Below, one piece after another: positions 1 to 8,071 of a stretch of DNA of 14,057 nucleotides. How positions within the stretch are numbered: the stretch's first letter is position 1; each line of letters opens with the position of its first letter. Under the pieces are notes generated by a model. The model did not search any database and was not told the origin of the DNA. It saw only the letters and a list, made by a program, of their open reading frames with translations. The position numbers were made by a program, and so were the translations under genes. Origin of the DNA: Paracoccaceae bacterium (GTDB lineage Bacteria > Pseudomonadota > Alphaproteobacteria > Rhodobacterales > Rhodobacteraceae); the NCBI GenBank assembly GCA_009920225.1, contig RGAJ01000015.1:1-14057 (forward strand), in the 5' to 3' direction.

Positions 1-669
1 CATACGGGACAGCATCCGCGCCCCTGTGATTAGTGCGTCAGGGGCGGATGTCTTGAGCGTGACATGACCATCGCCATCCCCATCAATACCATTTTCCAGA
101 ATATCGCCTGGTAACATTTGGACCATCCCGATTTCACCGGCCCATGCGCCTTGGGTGTTGATCGGGTCGAAATCACCGCGCTTGTGCAGTTCAAGCGCTG
201 CGAAAACTTGGGGTCTGAACAATTCGGGGCGGCGGCAATCATGCGCAAGTGTCAGGAGCGCATTCAGAGTGTTGAAATTCCCCTGTACTGCGCCGTAATC
301 GGTTTCAAAGGCCCAAAACGCGGTGAGAACACCGCGCGAAATGCCATATTCCTGTTCAATTCGTTGAAAGGTTGAGGCGTATTTTTTCAAATTTTTTGCC
401 CCATGATCCATGCGATGGCTGCTGATCAGGCGGCTGGAAAACTCTAAGAATGGCAATTGGAACACGCCTTGTGACCTGTCTGCCTTGATCACTTTTGGAT
501 CCTGTTGCGCGTTTGAAAAGAAATACTCAACGCTTTGTGCGGAATATCCTTTTGACCGCGCTTCGGTTTTTAGGTCTGCGACAAAGTTTGAAAATGTCCC
601 GCCACAGGGCGCGGCCACGAGTGGAGTGGCCAGACAGAAGGCAGTAAGCGCAGTAAAGATTTTGATCAT
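1..669 (-). CDS. Lytic murein transglycosylase, MltB/SLT_2 family (3' end cut by window edge)
   Basis: This enzyme family cleaves the MurNAc-GlcNAc bond of peptidoglycan in the periplasm, forming 1,6-anhydro-MurNAc ends. Only the first 223 codons are present; the reading frame runs open to base 1. Residues 1-20 form a signal peptide ending in PLVAA before PC, with no lipobox placed as in E. coli MltB. The segment VLTAFWAFETDYG carries the probable catalytic glutamate, E122, in the place of the MltB GIWGVES-like motif. Further on, GEIGMVQMLPGDI and DGDGDGHVTLKTSAPDAL match the conserved 'Q-M/F-x-P' and 'DGDGD...PDAL' elements of the SLT_2 domain. The start is ATG at 667-669, preceded by AAGGGA. 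It lies 61 bp downstream of the 731-1729 gene on the same strand and may be co-transcribed with it. The family call is secure; the exact member (MltB versus a roseobacter paralogue with or without a C-terminal peptidoglycan-binding domain) cannot be settled without the missing end. Confidence 0.88.
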   Translation of the reverse strand, partial: MIKIFTALTAFCLATPLVAAPCGGTFSNFVADLKTEARSKGYSAQSVEYFFSNAQQDPKVIKADRSQGVFQLPFLEFSSRLISSHRMDHGAKNLKKYASTFQRIEQEYGISRGVLTAFWAFETDYGAVQGNFNTLNALLTLAHDCRRPELFRPQVFAALELHKRGDFDPINTQGAWAGEIGMVQMLPGDILENGIDGDGDGHVTLKTSAPDALITGARMLSRM

Positions 670-730
670 AATGCAATCCCTTGGGTTTTCGACAGTTTAT
701 CAACCCAATAGGACCTGAGCCAATAAAATC

Positions 731-1729
731 TTAGTCAAATGTTCCTGCGACGCGACCGAGTAACATAAATGCACGGGCGGTTCGTGTTTCTGACAAGGCC
801 GAGATGTCAGTTTCGGTTGCGGTTTCTTCGAATTTCGAAAAGCTTCGATCAAAGAGGCGCAGGAAATGATGGGCCGCATCGCGGAAAATCGGATCTTTTT
901 TCATGCGCACGTTGGTCAATGCAAGCGAGGATCGATCACGAATGCCGCCCAAGGCCGCGATGGTGCGCCCCCGTTCCCCTTTGGCAAAGCGGCGCCAGAT
1001 TTCGGGGCGCGCCATGTCGGGGCGCAGGTCATCCATGTAAATCCCATCTTGGCTGAGAAGGGTTAGGATGTCTTGGGACGCTTGGACCAATTGTGCGGTT
1101 GAGCGATCTTTCAGGGCGCGCCGCAATGCGATGAAACCGTCTTCGTCATTCGCATTTTCAGGAAAGTTCAACGCGCGAATAAAATCGGCTTTTTCCAAAG
1201 GCGGCGACAATTCTTCAACAGGCGTACCCAGCGCCAAGGCGGGTTGGTGTTCCCCTTGCGGGGCAGGTGCCACAACCGTTTTTGGCGCATTTTGCGCCTC
1301 TGCAAGGCGGGTTGAGGTAAACATCGCGATTGCGGTTTCGGTTTTGCGTTGTGATTCCGCGATACTGTCCAATTTGCGCGTCACCGATGCTTCGGTCGCG
1401 GGAATGCCGCCCATTTTCGATTGATCGATATAGGCCTTGCGCAGCGCCTCAATCGCGATTTGCAACTTTTGGCTTTCGGTGCGCATCTTGTTGGACGTTC
1501 GGATCACCATCACGGACAACCACAAGATCGCGACTGGCATAAAGATGAGCAACACCGAAACAAGTGTCCCCGCCCCGTTTGGCGAGGGGGACAACAGAAT
1601 ATAACCGCTGACGCACAGCCACAAAATGGCCAAGACGATGCCCAACCATTCCACGCGTTGTGGGGTTTGCCCTTGGGTTGCCAAATACAACCCTGCCGGG
1701 GTTGATTTTGTCCCTTTTTCGTCAGCCAT
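731..1729 (-). CDS. Conserved two-TM, coiled-coil membrane protein of unknown function
   Basis: I do not recognise a named family in this 332-residue protein. After a short hydrophilic N-terminus it has two closely spaced hydrophobic segments, about residues 28-47 and 54-76, forming a membrane hairpin. A charged helical stretch likely to be coiled coil follows (about 78-136), then an Ala/Pro-rich linker (about 140-172) and a C-terminal mostly helical domain (about 180-332) with many Arg/Asp residues. The topology predicts both termini on the same side; the Arg/Lys-rich flank after TM2 (RTSNKMR) suggests the cytoplasm. It starts 11 bp after the greA stop on the same strand, so it is almost certainly in the greA transcript, with the lytic transglycosylase gene downstream. 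Codon use resembles its neighbours and there is no sign of transfer. A structural or scaffolding role at the envelope is only a guess. Confidence 0.8.
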   Translation of the reverse strand: MADEKGTKSTPAGLYLATQGQTPQRVEWLGIVLAILWLCVSGYILLSPSPNGAGTLVSVLLIFMPVAILWLSVMVIRTSNKMRTESQKLQIAIEALRKAYIDQSKMGGIPATEASVTRKLDSIAESQRKTETAIAMFTSTRLAEAQNAPKTVVAPAPQGEHQPALALGTPVEELSPPLEKADFIRALNFPENANDEDGFIALRRALKDRSTAQLVQASQDILTLLSQDGIYMDDLRPDMARPEIWRRFAKGERGRTIAALGGIRDRSSLALTNVRMKKDPIFRDAAHHFLRLFDRSFSKFEETATETDISALSETRTARAFMLLGRVAGTFD

Positions 1730-1740
1730 ATCAGATGGGC

Positions 1741-2211
1741 CTATTTATAGGTGATTGTCAAAATCTCATAAGATTTTTGACCGCCAGGTGTGTTGACTTC
1801 GACGCTGTCGCCTTCGTCTTTTCCAATCAACGCACGAGCGATTGGCGATTTGATATTCAACAAACCTTTTTCAATATTGGCTTCGTATTCACCGACAATT
1901 TGCCATGTCTTTTCTTCATCGGTATCTTCGTCAACCACGGTCACGGTTGCTCCGAATTTTATCGCGCCGGACAATGTCGTAGGATCGATCACATCGGCCA
2001 ATGAAATGATGCTTTCGATTTCTTTAATACGGCCTTCGATGAAACTTTGTTTTTCACGGGCGGAATGATATTCGGCATTTTCGGAAAGATCGCCGTGTTC
2101 ACGCGCTTCGGCAATCGCCTGAATAATTGCAGGACGTTCAACCGACTTAAGATGCTTAAGCTCTACCTCTAATGCGGTATGCCCCGTGCGGGTCATAGGT
2201 ATTTTTTCCAT
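1741..2211 (-). CDS. greA: Transcription elongation factor GreA
   Basis: GreA enters the RNA polymerase secondary channel and stimulates cleavage of the backtracked transcript 3' end, rescuing stalled complexes. At 156 residues the protein has the family's usual length. The N-terminal coiled-coil domain (about 1-77) contains [13 protein letters not shown], with the channel-tip acidic residues D41 and E44 at the canonical positions. The C-terminal FKBP-like domain (about 80-156) includes the IVGEYEAN and [10 protein letters not shown] elements typical of GreA. The ATG at 2209-2211 is preceded by GGGAAGAAA; M6 is a possible alternative but would remove conserved N-terminal residues. It appears to be the first gene of a minus-strand unit with the 731-1729 gene (11-bp gap) and is divergent from the ETF-QO gene. 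Confidence 0.97.
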   Translation of the reverse strand: MEKIPMTRTGHTALEVELKHLKSVERPAIIQAIAEAREHGDLSENAEYHSAREKQSFIEGRIKEIESIISLADVIDPTTLSGAIKFGATVTVVDEDTDEEKTWQIVGEYEANIEKGLLNIKSPIARALIGKDEGDSVEVNTPGGQKSYEILTITYK

Positions 2212-2503
2212 TTTCTTCCCGTGATCGTTATGCGTTTTCTTTTATCTATTGTCTGATAGCGGACCAAACAAGCCTGTTCAATCTACCCAATCGCTTTGCG
2301 CGTGCTTTTGCAAGAAATTCTTGGGGTTGACGCCCATTTGCATCGCTGTGTGGTGTCCTTGGCTGTTTCAATGAACAACGACGGCATGTTTGCCAAGTTT
2401 ATGCCGCTTTGCTGCTATATAACGCCGTGTAATGATTGACGACGCGGAATAAGGCAGGGTAACCAGTTGCAAACGAACGTATAGGGTTAAAGGAGATACG
2501 CCA
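2212..2503. promoter_or_regulatory. Divergent intergenic region between greA and the ETF-QO gene
   Basis: This 292-bp stretch has no convincing gene and must carry both divergent promoters. For greA (minus) a candidate is -35 TTGTTT (2266-2271) with -10 TAGATA (2243-2248), spacer 17, giving a short leader. For the ETF-QO gene (plus) a weaker candidate is TTGCCA (2390-2395) with TGCTAT (2413-2418), spacer 17, or the overlapping TATATAAC run. A perfect 13-bp palindrome, CAAGAA-A-TTCTTG, lies at 2311-2323 between the two. A good ribosome site, AAAGGAGA, precedes the ETF-QO ATG. The promoter boxes were read by eye. Confidence 0.4.
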
Positions 2504-4156
2504 ATGTCCGACATCGAACGCGAGATGATGGAATATGACGTTGTGATCGTTGGGGCAGGGCCGTCAGGCCTGTCTGCGGCAATCCGTTTGAAGCAGCTTG
2601 ATGCAGATTTGAATGTTGTTGTCCTTGAAAAAGGATCCGAAGTGGGGGCGCATATTCTATCAGGCGCGGTTTTGGATCCATCAGGTTTGACACGTTTGAT
2701 GCCGGATTGGAAAGAAAAAGGCGCGCCATTGAACGTGCCCGTCAAGGAAGACAATTTTTATGTCTTGGGCGAAGCGGGTCAAATCCGTCTTCCGAATGCG
2801 TTGATGCCGCCTTTGATGAACAATCATGGCAATTATATCGTGTCTATGGGCAACGTCTGTCGTTGGATGGCCGAGCAAGCCGAAGCATTGGGCGTAGAAA
2901 TTTTCCCAGGCATGTCATGTTCCGAAATCGTCTATGGCGATAACGGCGAAGTCAAAGGCGTCGTTGCAGGCGTATTTGGGTTAGAAGAAGACGGATCAAT
3001 CGGCCCAGATACTGAACCTGGAATGGAATTGCATGGCAAATACGTTCTGTTTTCCGAAGGGGCGCGTGGATCCTTGGCCAAACAGCTGATCGCGAAATAT
3101 GATTTGGCTGCAAATTGTGACGTGCCGAAATTCGGTATCGGCATGAAAGAAATCTGGGAAGTAAAACCGGAAAACCACAACGAAGGCGAAGTCACCCACA
3201 CAATGGGATGGCCTTTGGGTTGGAAAAATTCAGGCGGCTCTTTCGTCTATCATCTGGACAATAACCAAGTTTACGTGGGCTATATCGTCGATCTGAACTA
3301 TAAAAACCCGCATCTATATCCGTATATGGAATTCCAACGGTTCAAGCATCATCCGAAAATCGCGAAACTTCTAGAGGGTGGCAAGCGGGTGGCCTATGGT
3401 GCGCGTGTTGTGACCAAAGGTGGGTTCCAATCTATCCCGCAATCCGCCTTCCCGGGTGGGGCGCTGTTGGGATGTTCGGTCGGGTTGGTGAACCTTCCGC
3501 GGATCAAGGGCAACCACAACGCAATGCATTCCGGAATCGAAGCTGCCGAAGCCGCGCATCGCGCAATCAAAACGGGTCGCCAAGGCGATGTTTTGGCAGA
3601 TTACGACACCGCTTTGCGCGAAGGCGTGATTGGTAAAGATTTGAAAACCGTGCGCAACGTGGCGCCTTTGAATGGCCGTTTTGGTCCATTGGGTGGCTTG
3701 ACGTTGGGCGGATTTGACATGTGGTTCCAAAGCATTTTCAAATTCTCGCTTTTCGGAACGTTGAAACATGGCAAAACCGATGCAGAGGCAACGCAACCCG
3801 CCAGCATGCATCAGCCAATCGATTATCCAAAACCTGATGGCAAGCTCAGCTTTGATCGTTTGACCAACGTGTCATTTTCAATGACCAACCACGAAGAAAG
3901 CCAGCCTGCGCATTTGCGGTTGACGGATCCAAACGTTCCAATCGCTGTGAACCTTGCGAAATACGCAGAACCCGCACAGCGGTATTGCCCCGCAGGTGTA
4001 TACGAAGTTGTCGAAGAAGAGGGCGCAGAGCCACGTTTTGTCATTAACTTCCAGAACTGTGTGCATTGTAAGACCTGTGATATCAAAGACCCAAGCCAGA
4101 ATATCACTTGGGTCACCCCCCAAGGTGGCGACGGTCCGAATTACCCAAATATGTAA
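2504..4156 (+). CDS. Electron transfer flavoprotein-ubiquinone oxidoreductase (ETF-QO)
   Basis: ETF-QO is a monotopic membrane FAD/4Fe-4S protein that passes electrons from reduced ETF, fed by acyl-CoA and amine dehydrogenases, to ubiquinone. The 550-residue protein begins with the FAD-binding Rossmann motif VVIVGAGPSGLSAA (GxGxxG at 17-22) and the ribose-binding acid E42. The C-terminal cluster-binding domain has C495, C519, C522 and C525 in the arrangement C-x23-C-x2-C-x2-C, matching ligand spacing in mitochondrial ETF-QO. The conserved PKFGIGMKEIWEV, GWKNSGGSFVYH and SAFPGGALLGCSVG segments agree. The start ATG follows AAAGGAGA with good spacing. Unlike the mitochondrial protein there is no N-terminal targeting or signal peptide, as expected for bacteria. 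The partner etfAB genes are not in the window. It appears monocistronic, with its own hairpin terminator. Confidence 0.97.
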   Translation: MSDIEREMMEYDVVIVGAGPSGLSAAIRLKQLDADLNVVVLEKGSEVGAHILSGAVLDPSGLTRLMPDWKEKGAPLNVPVKEDNFYVLGEAGQIRLPNALMPPLMNNHGNYIVSMGNVCRWMAEQAEALGVEIFPGMSCSEIVYGDNGEVKGVVAGVFGLEEDGSIGPDTEPGMELHGKYVLFSEGARGSLAKQLIAKYDLAANCDVPKFGIGMKEIWEVKPENHNEGEVTHTMGWPLGWKNSGGSFVYHLDNNQVYVGYIVDLNYKNPHLYPYMEFQRFKHHPKIAKLLEGGKRVAYGARVVTKGGFQSIPQSAFPGGALLGCSVGLVNLPRIKGNHNAMHSGIEAAEAAHRAIKTGRQGDVLADYDTALREGVIGKDLKTVRNVAPLNGRFGPLGGLTLGGFDMWFQSIFKFSLFGTLKHGKTDAEATQPASMHQPIDYPKPDGKLSFDRLTNVSFSMTNHEESQPAHLRLTDPNVPIAVNLAKYAEPAQRYCPAGVYEVVEEEGAEPRFVINFQNCVHCKTCDIKDPSQNITWVTPQGGDGPNYPNM

Positions 4157-4184
4157 TCGACCGATTTGGGCATGCGTTTCATGG

Positions 4185-4221
4185 ATGCTGGGCATAGATT
4201 TCCTGTGCCCAGCATTGCTTT
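4185..4221 (+). terminator. Intrinsic terminator after the ETF-QO gene
   Basis: A perfect 10-bp stem, ATGCTGGGCA (4185-4194) with TGCCCAGCAT (4206-4215), can be extended inward by three more pairs including one G-T wobble, leaving a 5-base loop. A short T-rich tail (TTGCTTT) follows. It lies 28 bp after the stop codon, which separates the ETF-QO transcript from the TPR gene. The T tract is imperfect, so an mRNA-stabilising 3' hairpin is the alternative. Confidence 0.75.
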
Positions 4222-4273
4222 ATCGTGTCGAACCGACTAGGTTTGGATAAACACCAAAACAAAGGGCACTTTC

Positions 4274-5962
4274 GTGATTAAAACGATTGTTTTAGCCGCC
4301 GTCGCAGCAGGAACTTTTTGTCAGCCTCTCTTTGCAGATGGATCGTCTGGCGCGTATCTTGCGGGCCGTCAGGCAAGCATGCTCAATGAATTTTCGGTCG
4401 CGTCTGATTATAATGCGCGGGTCCTTGGGTTCGATGCACAAAATCAGACATCTCTTGAAAACCTGATTATGTCCTATATTGCGCTGGGACAAATTGGCGA
4501 TGCCATTCCTGTGGCTCAGGTCTTTGCAGAAAACGGCGCCGACAGCCAAATTGCAGATATGGTGCTTTTGTCTGACATGATTGCGAATAGCCGGTTTGAC
4601 GATATCATCGTGGCATTGGGCGAAACGATTGATGTCAATTCCATGGTGAACCGACTGATCGAAGCATGGGCCGTCGCCGGCACGGGTGACGTCGAAAGCG
4701 CAGCGGCCTTGTTTGATGGGTTTTCCACCGATCAACGGTTGGACGAATTTGCCCAATACCACAAAGCGATGATGTTTGTGGCCGTGTCCGATTTTGATGC
4801 CGCGCTGCCCTTGCTCGAAGGGATTGATATTTTTTTCCGCGGGATTGGGACACGCGCGTTTCTCACACGGCTAAAGCTGTTGGTGGAACAAGGGAAAAGC
4901 GATCTCGCGCTACAGGCTTTTGATGATACCTATACGTTGACAGCTGACCCTGAACTGCAAAAAATACGCGCTGACCTTGTGTCTGGGACGCTCGATCATG
5001 TGATTTTGCCGACTGATATTTCGCAAGGCATGTCCGAAGTCTTTTATTCCATCGCGTCTTTTGTAACGTCTGAATCTGAACCGCTCTATTCCTTGATCTA
5101 TGCGCGATTGGCAGAGTTCTTAAAGGGCACGGATGTTGATTCAAATTTCATTTCGGCGGCGATGTTGGCGGATTTGGGCCAAAATGAACTGGCTGCGCGC
5201 GAATACGGGAAAATTCCACCTGCGCATCCCAAATTCTATGCGGCTGAATTGGGCCGGTTTGATGCTATGATTGCAGCGGGAAACAAAGACGGCGCGATTG
5301 AGGCGTTGGAACAGTTGGTGCGCGTCTATCCTGATGTTCCCTTGGGCTATGCGGCCTTGGGCGATGCACTGCGCCGTGCGGATCGGAATGACGAAGCCAA
5401 AGTTGCCTATGACAGTGCAATCGATCTGTTTGAAAAGGGCAATGGCGCGTCATGGCGCATTTATTATGCGCGCGGGATTGTTCATTCGAATTTGGATGAT
5501 TGGGAAAACACCAAAGCAGATTTTCGCAAGGCGCTTGAGTTAAACCCAGATCAGCCGCAGGTGCTCAATTACCTTGGGTATTCGATGGTTGAAAAGAACG
5601 AAGATTTGGACGAAGCGCTTGAAATGATCCGCGTGGCCGTCGAACAAAGCCCTGACGCAGGATACATTATCGACAGCCTTGGTTGGGCAAAATTTCGATT
5701 ACGCCAATTCCAAGAGGCGGTGCCGCATCTGGAACGGGCTGCAGAGTTGATGCCGATTGACCCCATCGTGAACGATCATTTGGGCGATGCCTATTGGGCG
5801 GTTGGGCGCAAGCGCGAGGCCGAATTTCAATGGCGCCGAGCGCTGTCGTTTGATCCCGAACCAAAAGAGATTGAACGCATCCGCCGCAAGCTCGACGTTG
5901 GATTGGATCAGGTTCTCATCGAAGAAGGCGAAGATCCCACAACCCAAACCGTGCAAAAATGA
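4274..5962 (+). CDS. Secreted tetratricopeptide-repeat (TPR) protein
   Basis: This 562-residue protein has an N-terminal signal peptide (residues 1-21, hydrophobic core VLAAVAAGTF, cleavage likely after PLFA), so it should act in the periplasm or be surface-associated. The N-terminal half (about 25-340) is a helical repeat solenoid with degenerate TPR-like units. The C-terminal half has clear TPR units at about 357-390, 395-427, 428-462, 463-496 and 497-530, including the signatures ALELNPDQPQVLNYLGY and HLGDAYWAVGRKREAEFQW. TPR solenoids bind peptides and other proteins; no catalytic motif is visible. The start is GTG at 4274, which gives a complete signal peptide; AAAGGG lies upstream. A weak candidate promoter TTGCTT (4215-4220) with TAGGTT (4238-4243), spacer 17, overlaps the preceding terminator tail. 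The stop overlaps the ispE start by 4 bp (ATGA), implying translational coupling. Partner and exact role are unknown; an envelope-assembly role is plausible but unproven. Confidence 0.88.
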   Translation: MIKTIVLAAVAAGTFCQPLFADGSSGAYLAGRQASMLNEFSVASDYNARVLGFDAQNQTSLENLIMSYIALGQIGDAIPVAQVFAENGADSQIADMVLLSDMIANSRFDDIIVALGETIDVNSMVNRLIEAWAVAGTGDVESAAALFDGFSTDQRLDEFAQYHKAMMFVAVSDFDAALPLLEGIDIFFRGIGTRAFLTRLKLLVEQGKSDLALQAFDDTYTLTADPELQKIRADLVSGTLDHVILPTDISQGMSEVFYSIASFVTSESEPLYSLIYARLAEFLKGTDVDSNFISAAMLADLGQNELAAREYGKIPPAHPKFYAAELGRFDAMIAAGNKDGAIEALEQLVRVYPDVPLGYAALGDALRRADRNDEAKVAYDSAIDLFEKGNGASWRIYYARGIVHSNLDDWENTKADFRKALELNPDQPQVLNYLGYSMVEKNEDLDEALEMIRVAVEQSPDAGYIIDSLGWAKFRLRQFQEAVPHLERAAELMPIDPIVNDHLGDAYWAVGRKREAEFQWRRALSFDPEPKEIERIRRKLDVGLDQVLIEEGEDPTTQTVQK

Positions 5963-6798
5963 TCCGCGTCCTTGCGCCTGCAAAGGTGAACCTTGCCCTG
6001 CATATCACGGGGCAACGCGATGATGGGTATCATGAACTGGATTCGATTGTGGTCTTGGTGGATCACGGCGATATTGTCACAGTGTCGCGGTCTGATGTGA
6101 TCGAGTTTGCGGCAGATGGCCCATTCGGCGATCAGGTTCCGTTGGACAATACTAATCTGGTATTGCGTGCGGTTGATTGGCTGTCGCATTGGCTTGGCAC
6201 ACCTTTGACAGCCAAAATCACCCTTACCAAAAATTTGCCATCCGCGTCGGGGATCGGTGGCGGATCGAGCGACGCCGCCGCAACGATCAAGGGCTTGTGC
6301 CGTCTCTACGACATCAATCCTCCTGCGCCACATGATTTGGTTCGCCTTGGTGCGGATGTGCCTGTGTGTATGGGGCATGGGGTCATGCGCATGCGCGGGA
6401 TTGGGGAAACAATCACGCAAATGCCATTGCGTCCCAATATGCACCTGCTTTTGGTAAATCCGCGCCTTGGTGTGCATACGCCCGACGTTTTTCGCGCCAT
6501 ATCGCAAAAAAACAACCCCGCCCTTGTTGACGCAGAACCTAATTTTTTCAATTGGATCGGGGCACAGCGTAACGATATGCAATCGGCTGCAATCAATTTG
6601 GTTCCCGTGATCCATGATGTCATAACGTCCATTGCGCAAACCGATAGCGTCGTGTTGGCACGTATGTCCGGTTCGGGCGCCACGTGCTTTGGCATTTACA
6701 CTGACCAAGACGCGTGTTTGCGGGCGGCCTCACGCATTAACCGCACCCATCCCGATTGGTGGGTGTCGACGGGGCAACCTATTTTGGATGTATTTTAA
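5959..6798 (+). CDS. ispE: 4-diphosphocytidyl-2-C-methyl-D-erythritol kinase
   Basis: IspE phosphorylates the 2-hydroxyl of CDP-methylerythritol with ATP, the fourth step of the MEP pathway to IPP and DMAPP in the cytoplasm. The 279-residue protein has all three GHMP-kinase motifs: PAKVNLAL near the N-terminus with catalytic K9, the ATP-binding glycine loop PSASGIGGGSSDAA (94-107), and the C-terminal motif RMSGSGATCFG (235-245). D133 in LGADVP is the expected catalytic base. Length is normal for the family. The ATG start overlaps the TPR gene's TGA (ATGA), so translation is probably coupled and no separate ribosome site is needed. Its 3' end overlaps the convergent polyprenyl diphosphate synthase gene by 4 bp. 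Confidence 0.97.
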   Translation: MIRVLAPAKVNLALHITGQRDDGYHELDSIVVLVDHGDIVTVSRSDVIEFAADGPFGDQVPLDNTNLVLRAVDWLSHWLGTPLTAKITLTKNLPSASGIGGGSSDAAATIKGLCRLYDINPPAPHDLVRLGADVPVCMGHGVMRMRGIGETITQMPLRPNMHLLLVNPRLGVHTPDVFRAISQKNNPALVDAEPNFFNWIGAQRNDMQSAAINLVPVIHDVITSIAQTDSVVLARMSGSGATCFGIYTDQDACLRAASRINRTHPDWWVSTGQPILDVF

Positions 6799-7790
6799 AC
6801 AATACGATCCACGACATATTGCGTTAAACTGGACAACAAACTGTTGATCTGACCCTGTGGCAAAGTCGCAAGCGCATCTTGGGCGCGTTTTGCCCAGGCC
6901 AAAGCATCGTTTCGGGTTGCGTCGATTGCGCCATGTTTGTGCATCAAATTGATCGCGTGTTCCAGATCGCCGTCTTGTTGGTCACCCTTTTCGATGGTGC
7001 GCTTCCAGAACACTTTTTCATGATCATCGGCGGCGGCGATTGCCTTGATCAAGGGAAGCGTCAATTTACGTTCGCGGAAATCGTCACCGACGTTTTTACC
7101 CGTTGCTTTTGTGTCGCCCACAACATCCAACAGATCATCCACGATTTGAAAGGCAACGCCCAAAGCGTCGCCATAATCATAAAGCGCCTGACATTCTGCG
7201 TCGCTTGCGTTTGAAATCACGCCCCCCACTTGGGTTGCAGCCGAAAACAAAGCGGCGGTTTTTCCACGCACGACTTGTAAATAAATATCTTCGGTGGTGC
7301 GCAGGTCTTGCGCCGCAGTCAATTGCAGAACTTCACCCTCAGCGATTGTGGCAGATGCGTTTGCAAGGATGTCCAGAACCTGCAGCGACCCCGTTTCCAC
7401 CATCAATTGGAAAGACCGCGAAAACAGATAATCCCCCACCAAAACCGACGATTTATTGTCCCACAAAAGGTTTGCGGTCGGTCGACCACGGCGCTGTGCG
7501 CTTTCGTCGACAACGTCATCATGCAACAGCGTCGCGGTATGAATGAATTCGACAGTTGCCGCCAAATGCACATGATACGGGCCGGCATAGTCAAACAGTT
7601 TCGCACAGGCCAGCGTCAACAAAGGGCGTAAACGTTTGCCGCCTGCGTTGACCAAATGCGCAGTCACTTCTGGGATCCGAGGGGCGTGTTTTGAGGCCAT
7701 ACGCGTTTGAATAAGCGCGTTTACCGCGTCCATATCCGCTGCCAAAAGCTGTGCAAGCTGTTCGTGTGGCTTGTTATCAGACTGACCCAA
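6795..7790 (-). CDS. ispB: Long-chain polyprenyl diphosphate synthase (ubiquinone side chain)
   Basis: This trans-prenyltransferase extends farnesyl diphosphate with IPP to the C40-C50 chain used for the ubiquinone tail. The 331-residue protein has the first Asp-rich motif LLHDDVVDESAQRRG (D91, D92, D95) and the second, IVDDLLD (D218, D219, D222), plus GGKRLRP for IPP binding near residue 50. The fifth residue before the first motif is A86, a small side chain as in long-chain synthases rather than the bulky residue of FPP or GGPP synthases. Product length (C40 or C50) cannot be read directly; ubiquinone-10 is usual in this group, so decaprenyl is likely. The best start is a TTG codon (7788-7790) with AAAGGAGG (7802-7809) 11 bases upstream; the next ATG, at residue 20, lacks this ribosome site. 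It converges on ispE with a 4-bp overlap. Confidence 0.93.
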   Translation of the reverse strand: MGQSDNKPHEQLAQLLAADMDAVNALIQTRMASKHAPRIPEVTAHLVNAGGKRLRPLLTLACAKLFDYAGPYHVHLAATVEFIHTATLLHDDVVDESAQRRGRPTANLLWDNKSSVLVGDYLFSRSFQLMVETGSLQVLDILANASATIAEGEVLQLTAAQDLRTTEDIYLQVVRGKTAALFSAATQVGGVISNASDAECQALYDYGDALGVAFQIVDDLLDVVGDTKATGKNVGDDFRERKLTLPLIKAIAAADDHEKVFWKRTIEKGDQQDGDLEHAINLMHKHGAIDATRNDALAWAKRAQDALATLPQGQINSLLSSLTQYVVDRIV

Positions 7791-7849
7791 TGACCTCGGT
7801 GCCTCCTTTGTCTATCGACAATTGATCCGTGTATGCGTAGAAAAACCAT

Positions 7850-8071
7850 ATGAAACAGTTGATCCGCACCACTGATATTGTGACTATTTCCCATATCCAA
7901 GCGATCTTGGATGCCGAAGGTATAGCGACCTTTGAACTGGACGTAAATATGAGTGTGCTTGATGGATCATTGGGTATTTTGCCGCGGCGCATCATGGTGG
8001 CCGATGATGAATATGACGACGCCGTTCAGTTGATTACCGATGCGGGGCTTGCCATGGAATTGTCTGAATGA
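7850..8071 (+). CDS. DUF2007-family small protein (putative signal-transducing)
   Basis: This 73-residue protein starts MKQLIRTTDIVTISHIQAILDAEGI and fits the short DUF2007 fold, which has a ferredoxin-like/GlnB-type outline: an N-terminal strand, a helix containing IQAILDAEGI, a middle strand with LGILPRRIMV, and a C-terminal helix DDAVQLI. Proteins of this family are described only as putative signal transducers; I see no catalytic residues. It diverges from the polyprenyl diphosphate synthase gene across 59 bp, and its stop overlaps the ATG of the following methyltransferase gene (ATGATG), so the two are co-translated. The ribosome site before its own ATG is weak. Confidence 0.85.
   Translation: MKQLIRTTDIVTISHIQAILDAEGIATFELDVNMSVLDGSLGILPRRIMVADDEYDDAVQLITDAGLAMELSE

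Noticed and set aside
681..708. Inverted repeat TTGGGTT / AACCCAA with a 14-base loop between the unknown membrane protein gene and the lytic transglycosylase gene
   Set aside because: It has no T tract on the minus strand and a long loop, so I do not call it a terminator. It may only partly mask the ribosome site of the downstream gene.
3371..3811. 146-codon open frame on the minus strand within the ETF-QO gene
   Set aside because: It lies entirely inside a confidently assigned gene, has no family resemblance and no ribosome site; it is a shadow frame.
5908..6708. 266-codon open frame on the minus strand across ispE
   Set aside because: Its His/Arg/Cys-rich composition is typical of antisense translation, and it is covered by ispE with all GHMP motifs intact.
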